64,000 nucleotides of DNA, from positions 186,001 to 250,000 of the forward strand of contig NZ_FOJN01000001.1 of assembly GCF_900111805.1 (NCBI RefSeq), in the 5' to 3' direction. A model generated the notes under the pieces. That model was given only the letters and a program-made list of their open reading frames with translations. It was not told the DNA's origin and did not search any database. A program made the translations under genes and the position numbers. Of the stretch, positions 54,851 through 62,425 are shown one piece after another. The DNA is from Rhodococcoides kroppenstedtii (GTDB lineage Bacteria > Actinomycetota > Actinomycetes > Mycobacteriales > Mycobacteriaceae). The stretch's first letter is position 1. Every line of letters begins with the position of its first letter.

Positions 54851-56669
54851 GCGGCAGGCCGGCCGTTCCGGTCACCGCGGGCACGACCTCGTCGGCCCAC
54901 GGACCGACGGCCGCACCACGGGCCGGCCCGAACCCGAGCCCGAGCAGCGTGCGGGCCACCTCGGGGTTGTCGACGCCGGTCGCGACCGCGTCCAGGGACA
55001 TCTCCCGCGCGACGGTCGCCAGGGCTGCGAGCACCGCGCGGTCCCCGGCGTCGCCGACGGCGTCGCGCGCGAACCGGGCGTCGACGGTGAGGACGTCGAG
55101 GGGCAGCCGCTTGAGGTGCAGCAGGGAGCCGTACCCACTGCCCACGTCGTCGAGGGCGATGCGGACGCCCGACGCGCGCACGGCGGCCAGGGCGTCGGCG
55201 GTCCGGGTCACCGAGTCGACCATGCCCGTCTCGGAGACGCCGACGCACAGCAGTCGCGGATCGACGCCGTACCGATCCAGGGCCGCGGCGACGGCGTCCG
55301 GAAACGCGACGGAGGCGACGAACCCCGGCGACAGCGTCACGTGCACGCGGAGATCGGCCCGCCCCGTGCGGCTCAGTCGCGTCGCGTGGGCACGGCACGT
55401 CTGCTCCACGATCCAGCGGCCCAGTTCCGGTGCGAGGTTGGACATGTCGGCCACCGGGACGAAGTCCGCGGGCCCGAGCAGCCCGCGGGTGGGGTGCGGC
55501 CAACGCACCGACGACTCCACCGCCGTCAGGCGACCGGTACGGAGATCGACCTCGGGGCGGTGGTGCAGCACCAGCGCGCCGGTCGCGACGGCCTCACCCA
55601 GGCTCAGTTCGAGGCCGTTGCGCGAGAGGGCCTCGTCGGCGGTGCCCCCGCTGTACTCGACCACCGCGTTGCCGCCGGAGGCCTTGGCGCGCAGAGCCGC
55701 CCGGTCCGCCCGGCGGAGCAGCTCGTACGGGTTCTCCGTCCCCACGGTGACGCCGACGCTCGCGGTCCGCGTCACCCGGTCGTCCCCGATCGACATTGGT
55801 TCGGCGATCGTGCGTCGTACCCGCTCGCCCAGGGCGACGCCGTCGGCCGCCGTCGTCACGTCACCGACGACGAGAACGAACTCGTCGCCGCCGAGGCGGG
55901 CGACGGCGGCGCTCGGCAACCGGTGCGTGAGTCGGTCGGCGACGGTCCGCAGGAAACGATCGCCGATCCCCTGCCCCAGGAAGTCGTTCAGCGCGGACAG
56001 CCGATCCACGTCGGCGAACAGAACGGCGATCGGCTCGTCGCCGCGCAGGCGCGTCCGCAGTTCCTCGGAGAGCCCGCGGCGCGCCAACAGCCCGGTCAGC
56101 TCGTCGTGCAGCGCGTGACGTCGCAGCTCGTTCTCGGCGGCGACGCGCCGGTGGACCTGGGCGAGCATCGCGCCGACGGCGGTGACCGCGTCGATCTCCT
56201 CGGTGCTCCACACGCGGTCGCGGAACGAGACGAAACCGAGCACGCCGAGCGTGCGGTCCTCGCCCACGAGCGGCACCGCGACCATCGTGGTCGACGGCTC
56301 CCCCGAGCCGGTGGTCACCCGATCTCGATAGGGACGCGGCTGATCGCTCGGACGGTAAATCATGACGGTGGTCTGGTCGCGTGTCGACGCGAAGACCGGG
56401 TCGGCATCACAGAACGGAACGTTGCCGAGCGGGTCCGGATCCGGAATCGACGGGCGCGGGGGCCATTCGGCCACCAGAACGGAGGCGTCGAGGTCGTGGT
56501 CGTTGTGGCGGAGGAAGCAGGTGTCGGTGCCGAAATCGGTGTTCAGGTCACGCAACAGCGCGGAGTAGACCCTTTCGACGTTCCGGGCATCCGCGTCGAT
56601 CAGACCGGTGGCCAACTCGACGACGAGGGCGTCGAGCGGACGGCGGCGCGATACCTGGTCGTCGCCCAT
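54828..56669 (-). CDS. GAF-GGDEF-EAL protein with degenerate EAL domain
   Basis: A 613-aa cytoplasmic signalling protein: GAF-type sensor (about 30-175), GGDEF domain (about 185-335) and EAL domain (about 350-600). The GGDEF motif is intact (residues 260-264) and is not preceded by an RxxD inhibition site, so it could make c-di-GMP. The EAL domain looks dead as a phosphodiesterase: EAL is ESS (385-387), the VNxS Asn is Thr (VTLSPGF), the VKID Lys is Thr (VLTVDARF), the AEGVE Glu is Thr (ATGVDN) and the usual Gln is Arg (GPARGAAVG). It may bind c-di-GMP or only regulate. It is paralogous, domain for domain, to the gene at 60259 and lies divergent from the PAS operon. Confidence 0.93.
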   Translation of the reverse strand: MGDDQVSRRRPLDALVVELATGLIDADARNVERVYSALLRDLNTDFGTDTCFLRHNDHDLDASVLVAEWPPRPSIPDPDPLGNVPFCDADPVFASTRDQTTVMIYRPSDQPRPYRDRVTTGSGEPSTTMVAVPLVGEDRTLGVLGFVSFRDRVWSTEEIDAVTAVGAMLAQVHRRVAAENELRRHALHDELTGLLARRGLSEELRTRLRGDEPIAVLFADVDRLSALNDFLGQGIGDRFLRTVADRLTHRLPSAAVARLGGDEFVLVVGDVTTAADGVALGERVRRTIAEPMSIGDDRVTRTASVGVTVGTENPYELLRRADRAALRAKASGGNAVVEYSGGTADEALSRNGLELSLGEAVATGALVLHHRPEVDLRTGRLTAVESSVRWPHPTRGLLGPADFVPVADMSNLAPELGRWIVEQTCRAHATRLSRTGRADLRVHVTLSPGFVASVAFPDAVAAALDRYGVDPRLLCVGVSETGMVDSVTRTADALAAVRASGVRIALDDVGSGYGSLLHLKRLPLDVLTVDARFARDAVGDAGDRAVLAALATVAREMSLDAVATGVDNPEVARTLLGLGFGPARGAAVGPWADEVVPAVTGTAGLPPTGPRLG

Positions 56670-56749
56670 GACATGTCACCGAATCCTCCCCGGCTCACCA
56701 CACCCCGCGAGACCCTGACCAGCCCGTACACCGGGCGGCACCCCGAACC

Positions 56750-56768
56750 TGTCACACCGTCTGTGACA
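56750..56768. promoter_or_regulatory. Operator-like inverted repeat in the divergent GGDEF-EAL / PAS promoter region
   Basis: TGTCACA (56750-56756) and TGTGACA (56762-56768) form a perfect 7-bp inverted repeat with 5-nt spacer. It lies 8 bp upstream of TAGCGT (56777-56782), a possible -10 for the PAS operon, i.e. at its -35 position. The half-sites point the opposite way from a CRP/GlxR site (TGTGA-N6-TCACA). Confidence 0.6.
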
Positions 56769-56850
56769 CCCGACAATAGCGTGCCGTCGGTCCGATCCGG
56801 AGACTTCCGCCGTCCCCGCGCATCGTATCCGCCTGTGCCACCATCGAGCC

Positions 56851-57243
56851 ATGTCCGCGACTCCTCCTGCCGATTCCGAGGGCGTACCGACCGGCGGCGG
56901 GGGCCTGCCGTCGCTGTACTACGGAATCGCCCGCTCCGCCGACGCGACGACGGTGCACGACGAGTCCGGCGCTCTCACCTTCTTCAACGCCGCGTGCTCA
57001 CGACTGCTGGGGTACGACGCCGACGAACTCGCCTCGCTCACCGGCGACGGCATCGTGCATCCGGACGATGCCGCGCTCCTCGCCGAGGCCACCGACCGCG
57101 CGACCCTCTCCCCGGGCGGGTCGGCCGACACGCAGCTGCGACTGGTGCGCAAGGACGGTTCCGACGTCCTGGTCCGCCTGGGCCTGTCGCGGGTCGAGGT
57201 TTCCGGCCGTCGCTACCTCGTCGTCGAGTCCGTGCCGGCCTGA
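56851..57243 (+). CDS. Stand-alone PAS-domain protein
   Basis: A 130-aa protein consisting of one PAS domain after a short Gly-rich lead. It includes VHDESGALTFFNAACSRLLG, YDADELASLTGDGIVHPDD and VRKDGSDVLVRLGLSRVEVS, and ends at the PAS C-terminal strand. No output domain is attached, so it probably works by binding another protein or a small ligand. It is the first gene of the PAS/GNAT-like/ThiF-nitroreductase/GGDEF-EAL operon; the next gene begins 14 nt after its stop. Confidence 0.85.
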   Translation: MSATPPADSEGVPTGGGGLPSLYYGIARSADATTVHDESGALTFFNAACSRLLGYDADELASLTGDGIVHPDDAALLAEATDRATLSPGGSADTQLRLVRKDGSDVLVRLGLSRVEVSGRRYLVVESVPA

Positions 57244-57257
57244 CGGCCGCACCCGCC

Positions 57258-58049
57258 GTGGTGTCGACGCTCGATGCGTGCCCCGAGCTGTCCGCGGTCC
57301 TCGCGCCGCGGTCCGACCGCCCGTTCGGCTACTACGTCGACCGGATCTTCGGCTACGTGGTCACCGTCGGAACTCCGCGGTCCGACCCTTCCCTCTGGCG
57401 CCGCTTCCTCGACGGTGCGCGTGCGAGCTACGCCCGGCACGGCGTCGACGCGGCGCTGGAGTTCGACCGCATCGCGGACGGTCGATCCACCACCCTGTTC
57501 TTCTCCGCGCTGGACGACGCCGGGCACCCGGTCGCCGGTGCCCGAGTACAGGGGCCGTACGAGCGGCCCGATCAGACCCACGCCGACCAGGAGTGGATCC
57601 CCGTCCCGGCGGGGCGAGCCGCGCTGCGCGAGCTGGTCGCCGCCCGGCTGACGGACGGGGTGGTCGAGCTCAAGACCGGCTGGGTGGATCCGGCCGTTCC
57701 CCGTGATCGTCGCCTGGCCGACATGATCGGGTTCTCCGGGCCGCTCGCCGGAACCGTCCTGGGCGTCCGACACACCCTGGTCACCGCGGGCGATCACGCG
57801 CTCGGCCTGTGGGAGCACGCGGGCGCCGTCCTCGTCGACGAGGTTCCCCCCACGCCCTATCCCGATGCGCGGTACCGCACCCGCGCCCTGTTCTGGGACC
57901 GGGCGACGTACGCCGACCGGGCGTTGCCCGATCATCGTCGACGGATCGCGGTGGCGTCGGAACACGTGCGCCGCACCGCCCTTCGCGCCCCCGACCGCGC
58001 CCGCGCCGCGGCCGCGGCACACTCGTCAGCCGGACAGAGGACCCCATGA
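57258..58049 (+). CDS. Conserved protein with GNAT/FeeM-like features (Rv1356c position)
   Basis: A 263-aa protein without a recognised signature. The N-terminal part (FGYYVDRIFGYVVTVG) and the middle LEFDRIADGRSTTLFFSALDDAGHPVAGARVQGPYE read like the alternating strands of an acyltransferase of the GNAT or N-acyl amino acid synthase type. VVELKTGWVDPAVPRDRRLADMI resembles the GNAT acetyl-CoA-binding region. This is inference. By position it matches Rv1356c, between a c-di-GMP gene and moeY in M. tuberculosis (from memory). Start GTG 57258 is likely but not certain. It overlaps the ThiF-like gene by 4 nt (ATGA), so the two products are probably made in fixed ratio. Confidence 0.7.
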   Translation: MVSTLDACPELSAVLAPRSDRPFGYYVDRIFGYVVTVGTPRSDPSLWRRFLDGARASYARHGVDAALEFDRIADGRSTTLFFSALDDAGHPVAGARVQGPYERPDQTHADQEWIPVPAGRAALRELVAARLTDGVVELKTGWVDPAVPRDRRLADMIGFSGPLAGTVLGVRHTLVTAGDHALGLWEHAGAVLVDEVPPTPYPDARYRTRALFWDRATYADRALPDHRRRIAVASEHVRRTALRAPDRARAAAAAHSSAGQRTP

Positions 58050-60160
58050 CCACCGCCACCGCCACCGTCCTGGACCCGCGCGATCCCGACGACCTGCGCA
58101 CGCTGCACCGCCTGCGACGCAGCCCCGGCATCACCGTCCTCGACACCCTGAGCCGGCAACGCCGCACCCTCGCCGAGGTGGTGCCGACACCGGACGCCGC
58201 CGTTCTGGACGAGGCACCCCGGTGGATCCACTACCCGTGGCGACACACACTCGTCCATCTCCTCGGGCCCACCGGTTTCCGGTTGCTGCGGCTCGACCGA
58301 AACCGGAACAAGATCACCGCGGCGGAGCAGGACCGGCTGCGCGAGGTGCGGATCGGTGTCGTCGGTCTGAGTGTCGGCCACGCGGTTGCCCACACCCTCG
58401 CTCTCGAAGGTCTCTGCGGCACCCTGCATCTCGCCGACTTCGACACCCTCGACCTGTCGAACCTCAACCGCATTCCCGCGGGAATTCTCGATCTCGGCGA
58501 ACGCAAGACCGATGTCGCCGCTCGTCGCATCGCCGAACTCGATCCCTACCTCGACGTCCGGTGCCGACCGGAGGGCGTCACGGCGGACTCGGCGGACGAC
58601 TTCGTCGCCGGGGTCGATCTCGTCGTCGAGGAATGCGATTCCCTCGACGTGAAGGTGCTGATCCGCGAAGCCGCACGCCGACACCGTGTTCCGGTGATCA
58701 TGGAGACCTCCGACCGCGGGCTCCTCGACGTCGAGCGGTTCGATCTCGACCCCGAGCGTCCGCTGTTCCACGGCGCGGCGGGGGTGGTCACCTCCGACCG
58801 TGTCGCCGGCCTGAGCACCCACGACAAGGTTCCCTACGTCATGGCCATCCTCGGTGCCGATCAGGTGTCTTCGCGCTTCGCCGCCTCGATGGTGGAGGTC
58901 GATCGCACCGTGTCGACATGGCCCCAACTCGGCGGCGACGTCGCCCTCGGCGGCGCGACGGTCGCGGCGGCGGTACGCCGGTGGGCTCGCGGCGACGCGC
59001 TGCCCTCGGGGCGTGTGCGGATCGACGTCGACGGCGTCCTGGACGGACTGGCCGATCCCGGGCAGGCCGATCCCGGGCAGGCTGTCCCCGAGCAGGCGAC
59101 CGTCCCGGGTCCGGTGGAGGTCGCACAGCCCGCCGACCGCGCGGTGGACCGCATCGCGCACTGGGCGCGCCGCGCCCCCTCGGGGGGCAACGTGCAGCCC
59201 TGGTTCGTCGAGACCGCGGACGAATCGCTGACGGTCACACTCGATCCGGCGCGGACGTCGGGACTCGACGTGCGGCGCCGGGGCAGTGCCGTCGCCGTCG
59301 GGGCCGCCGTGCTGAACGCACGGATCGCCGCCGCGCACGAGGGACTCTCGGCCACGGACACAGTGGTCGACCTCGGTGACGACGTCGTCCGGGCCGAGGT
59401 CGTCCTCGGCGGCGGCGCGGTGTGCCGCGAGGAGGCGGAGCTGTTCCCCGCGATGTCCACCCGCGGCACCAATCGCCACCACGGCCGCCCGCAGCCCCTG
59501 GACACCACGACGGCAGCGGCACTGCTCGGCGCCGCCGAGGCGGAGGGGTGCCGCTGGGTGTGCAGCGACGACCGCAGCACGCTCGCGGCGATCGGCGAGA
59601 TCCTCGCCGAGTCCGACCGCGTCCGTTACCTCACGCAGCACTTGCACGCGGAGATGATGTCGGAGCTGCGGTGGCCCGGAGATGCGGACCCGGACACGGG
59701 AATCGACGTCGCCACCCTCGGTCTCGACCGGACCGATCTGGTCAAGTTGGACGTCGCCCGGCGGCCGGAGGTCATGCGTCATCTCGCGGAGTGGGACACC
59801 GGCTCGGCACTGGGAGACGACTCGCGGGACCGGCTGGCGGCCACGTCGGCGGTCGGATTGGTCCTCGTCGACGGGGACCGGGCCGCCGATTTCGTCCGCG
59901 GCGGGCGCGCCGTGCAACGCGTCTGGATCACGGCGGAACGGCACGGCCTCGCCGTGCATCCGGTCTCGCCGGTATTCCTCTACGCCCGAGACGATTCGGA
60001 GTTCCGGGCGCTCGCGCCGCGTCACGCGGACCACCTCGCTCGACTGCGAAGGGAACTGACGGGTCTGCTCGTCGTGGATCCGGCAACGTCGATCGCCCTG
60101 GTTGTGCGCCTGTCCCACGGGGCCGCCCCGGCGCTGCGAAGCCGTCGCAGACGGGTGTGA
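58046..60160 (+). CDS. moeY: ThiF/E1-like adenylation domain fused to a nitroreductase domain (Rv1355c/MoeY-like)
   Basis: A 704-aa fusion. After about 95 residues the E1-like (UBA/ThiF) domain has RIGVVGLSVGHAVAHTLALE (102-121), an unusual form of the GxGxxG loop. It continues with LADFDTLDLSNLNRIPAG (Arg of the ATP site), GERKTDVAARRIAELDP (Lys) and VVEECDSLDVKV (Asp). No CxxC zinc pairs and no obvious catalytic Cys follow. A Pro/Gln linker (336-350) with three ADPGQ-like repeats leads to a nitroreductase-like FMN domain starting ARRAPSGGNVQPWFVE (374-389). The M. tuberculosis relative is named MoeY, but a molybdopterin role is unproven. It may activate a carboxylate and act with the GNAT-like neighbour. 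Confidence 0.85.
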   Translation: MTTATATVLDPRDPDDLRTLHRLRRSPGITVLDTLSRQRRTLAEVVPTPDAAVLDEAPRWIHYPWRHTLVHLLGPTGFRLLRLDRNRNKITAAEQDRLREVRIGVVGLSVGHAVAHTLALEGLCGTLHLADFDTLDLSNLNRIPAGILDLGERKTDVAARRIAELDPYLDVRCRPEGVTADSADDFVAGVDLVVEECDSLDVKVLIREAARRHRVPVIMETSDRGLLDVERFDLDPERPLFHGAAGVVTSDRVAGLSTHDKVPYVMAILGADQVSSRFAASMVEVDRTVSTWPQLGGDVALGGATVAAAVRRWARGDALPSGRVRIDVDGVLDGLADPGQADPGQAVPEQATVPGPVEVAQPADRAVDRIAHWARRAPSGGNVQPWFVETADESLTVTLDPARTSGLDVRRRGSAVAVGAAVLNARIAAAHEGLSATDTVVDLGDDVVRAEVVLGGGAVCREEAELFPAMSTRGTNRHHGRPQPLDTTTAAALLGAAEAEGCRWVCSDDRSTLAAIGEILAESDRVRYLTQHLHAEMMSELRWPGDADPDTGIDVATLGLDRTDLVKLDVARRPEVMRHLAEWDTGSALGDDSRDRLAATSAVGLVLVDGDRAADFVRGGRAVQRVWITAERHGLAVHPVSPVFLYARDDSEFRALAPRHADHLARLRRELTGLLVVDPATSIALVVRLSHGAAPALRSRRRRV
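59051..59095 (+). repeat. 15-bp in-frame repeats in the interdomain linker
   Basis: Three 15-bp units encode ADPGQ, ADPGQ and AVPEQ. The first two are identical in DNA. They lengthen the linker between the ThiF-like and nitroreductase domains without breaking frame, so the copy number may vary between strains. Confidence 0.8.
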
Positions 60161-60258
60161 ACAGGCCGTTCGCGGTATGGTCACGCCGGAACCGGAACGC
60201 TCCGATTCCCGAACGCGCCGTGGCGGATGCGTTCGCGGCGCGCGAGGAGGCATCGACG

Positions 60259-62088
60259 GTGGAGTTGTCGCCGAGCCTCGACGTCCTGGTCACCCGCGTC
60301 GCCACCCACCTCATCGGGGCGGACGCGCCCACGGCTCCGTCCGCCTACCGCGCCGGTCTGCGTGACCTCCGGGACTGGTTCGGCGTGGACACCGTCTTCC
60401 TCCGCCATCACGACTCCCACCACCGGATCACCACGCTGGTCGCCGAATGGCCGCGGCGCGAGCACGTTCCGGATCCGGACCCACTCGGCGTCGTCGAGTT
60501 CGCCGGAGCCGATCCGGTGTTCGCGGCCACCGAGCATCTACAGGAGCCGTTGGTGTTCCGGCCGGGGTCACCCGCACGGGCCTACGCCGAGCGAGTCGAG
60601 TCGGCATCGGGCATGAGTGCGGTGTCGATGGTGGCCGTGCCGCTGCGATCGGGTCCGGCCACCACCGGCGTTCTCGGGTTGGTGGCCGCGGGCGATCGCC
60701 AGTGGACCGAGGACGAGCTCGGCGCACTCAAGGCCACCGCCTCCCTGTTCTCCCAGGTCCAGGCACGGGTGTCCGCCGAGGAACGTCTGCGCTGGGCCGC
60801 GCGGCACGACGCCCTCACCGGCCTGCTCAACCGGCGGGGCATGGCCGACGAGCTGTCCGCCCGGCTCGCGGAGGGGCGCCCCCGCTTCGCGGTGCTCTAC
60901 TTCGACCTGGACCGCCTCGAAGCCCTCAACGACGTGCTGGGCCACACCGCCGGTGACGAGTTCCTGCGCACCGTCGCCGAACGTCTGCGCCGGTTCACCG
61001 ACGACGACTCCTTGTTGTGCCGCTGGGGCGGAGACGAATTCGTGCTGCTGCTTCCCCGCGCCACGACCGAGGACGAGGCGTACGTCGAGGCGTGCGGCCT
61101 GCTGATGTCGGTGACCGCTCGGGTCGAACTCGCCGGCGACGTCGTCTCGCGCACCGCCAGTATCGGGGTGGCCGTCGCGCGGCCCGGCATCGACACCGTC
61201 GACTCGGTCATCGCGGGCGCGGATCAGGCCGCGATCGCGGCGAAGAGCGCAGGCGGCAACGCGGTCTCGCTGTTCACCGACGAGATTCGCGAACGCACGG
61301 CGCTGCGCAACGACATCGAGCTGCACCTGCGCGCCGCCATCGAGAACGATGCGCTGCTGCTGCACTTCCAGCCCGAGATCGACCTGACCACCGGGCGGAT
61401 CACGGCCGTCGAGGCTCTCGTGCGGTGGCTGCACCCGACGCGCGGCATGATTCCGCCCGCCGACTTCGTCGGCATCGCCGAGTCGGTCAACCTGGCCACC
61501 GAACTCGGTCGGTGGGTGCTGAACGAGGCGTGCCGGACCTACGCGTCGTGGCGGCAGCGACTGGGCGAGTCGACCATCACCCTCCGGGTGAACGTCTCAC
61601 CGGCCCAACTGGTGTCGCGGGACTTCATCGGCGTCGTGGAGACGACCCTCGCCCGCCACGCGATGTCCCCCGCAGACCTGTGCATCGAGATCACCGAGGT
61701 GGCCGTCGTGCACGACGTCACGCTCGCCGCCCGCGCCCTCGCGGCCGTGCGCGCGTTGGGAGTTCGTGTGGCGATCGACGACTTCGGTACCGGCTACAGC
61801 TCGCTCTCGCACCTGAAGACGTTGCCCGTCGACGCGGTGAAGATCGACCGCGAGTTCGTCGCCCATCTGGACACCGACGCCGCTGATCGCGCCATCGTCG
61901 GCGCCGTCGTCACCCTCGCCACGGCGTACCGACTCGACCTCATCGCCGAGGGCCTCGAAACCGTCGAGGCCCGCACGGCGTTGCTCGATCTCGGCTGCAC
62001 CCGCGCGCAGGGCTACCTCTACGCGCGTCCCGAGCCCGCCGAGGTCGTCTTCGACATGCTGCGCGTCGGAACGCTGATGCCGTCGTGA
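60259..62088 (+). CDS. GAF-GGDEF-EAL c-di-GMP protein with intact catalytic motifs (Rv1354c-like)
   Basis: A 609-aa paralogue of the 54828 gene with the same GAF-GGDEF-EAL order. GGDEF is intact (257-261) and no RxxD inhibition site precedes it. The EAL domain keeps EALVRW (385-390), RVNVSPAQL (Asn), IEITEVAV (Glu), IDDFGTGYSS (Asp pair), VKIDREF (Lys), IAEGLETVE (Glu) and AQGYLYARP (Gln), so it should be able to hydrolyse c-di-GMP. GTG 60259 is chosen because GAGGAGG lies 8 nt upstream and the length then matches its paralogue. GTG 60157, overlapping the ThiF gene stop (GTGA), is a real alternative. It is the last gene of the operon. Confidence 0.93.
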   Translation: MELSPSLDVLVTRVATHLIGADAPTAPSAYRAGLRDLRDWFGVDTVFLRHHDSHHRITTLVAEWPRREHVPDPDPLGVVEFAGADPVFAATEHLQEPLVFRPGSPARAYAERVESASGMSAVSMVAVPLRSGPATTGVLGLVAAGDRQWTEDELGALKATASLFSQVQARVSAEERLRWAARHDALTGLLNRRGMADELSARLAEGRPRFAVLYFDLDRLEALNDVLGHTAGDEFLRTVAERLRRFTDDDSLLCRWGGDEFVLLLPRATTEDEAYVEACGLLMSVTARVELAGDVVSRTASIGVAVARPGIDTVDSVIAGADQAAIAAKSAGGNAVSLFTDEIRERTALRNDIELHLRAAIENDALLLHFQPEIDLTTGRITAVEALVRWLHPTRGMIPPADFVGIAESVNLATELGRWVLNEACRTYASWRQRLGESTITLRVNVSPAQLVSRDFIGVVETTLARHAMSPADLCIEITEVAVVHDVTLAARALAAVRALGVRVAIDDFGTGYSSLSHLKTLPVDAVKIDREFVAHLDTDAADRAIVGAVVTLATAYRLDLIAEGLETVEARTALLDLGCTRAQGYLYARPEPAEVVFDMLRVGTLMPS

Positions 62089-62158
62089 CCGCCGCAACCG
62101 TGCTCGCCGGACCGGGTAACGTATGGCGCGCGCCGCGACGGGTCGTCGGCGGCGCGAC

Positions 62159-62232
62159 GGGGCGGTAGCTCAGTCGGTCAGAGCCGTGGACTCATAATCC
62201 ATTGGTCGCGGGTTCGAGCCCCGCCCGCCCCA
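62159..62232 (+). tRNA. tRNA-Met (anticodon CAU)
   Basis: Cloverleaf: acceptor GGGGCGG with CCGCCCC, D-arm AGCTCAGTCGGTCAGAGC, anticodon stem-loop GTGGA-CTCATAA-TCCAT giving CAU, T-arm GCGGG-TTCGAGC-CCCGC, discriminator A, no full encoded CCA. The CTCATAA loop fits elongator Met; a tRNA-Ile with lysidine-modified CAU is possible. It lies between two c-di-GMP genes. Confidence 0.93.
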
Positions 62233-62425
62233 CCGAGAATCGCCGCAGTCGCCACCTCCCTGTGGATTCACCACGCCCGATCCTCGACTCAGGTCGCCGC
62301 GTCCGCGTTTCTGCTACATTCTGTACTTCCAGTTTGTTTTGTCGGCGCTCGGCCGTCTCGTCGCCTCGTCCCGGCAGGTGATCTGAGGGTGGGGCGTCGC
62401 AGGTCGAGGGGCGCGGGAACGGTCA

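Noticed and set aside
56750..56768. CRP/GlxR binding site
   Set aside because: The half-sites are in the opposite order (TCACA-N5-TGTGA) to the CRP family consensus, so it is kept only as an unassigned palindrome.
62233..62425. c-di-GMP riboswitch in the leader of the third GGDEF gene
   Set aside because: The leader lacks the conserved sequence blocks of the GEMM classes that I could recognise; only a -10-like TACATT is seen.
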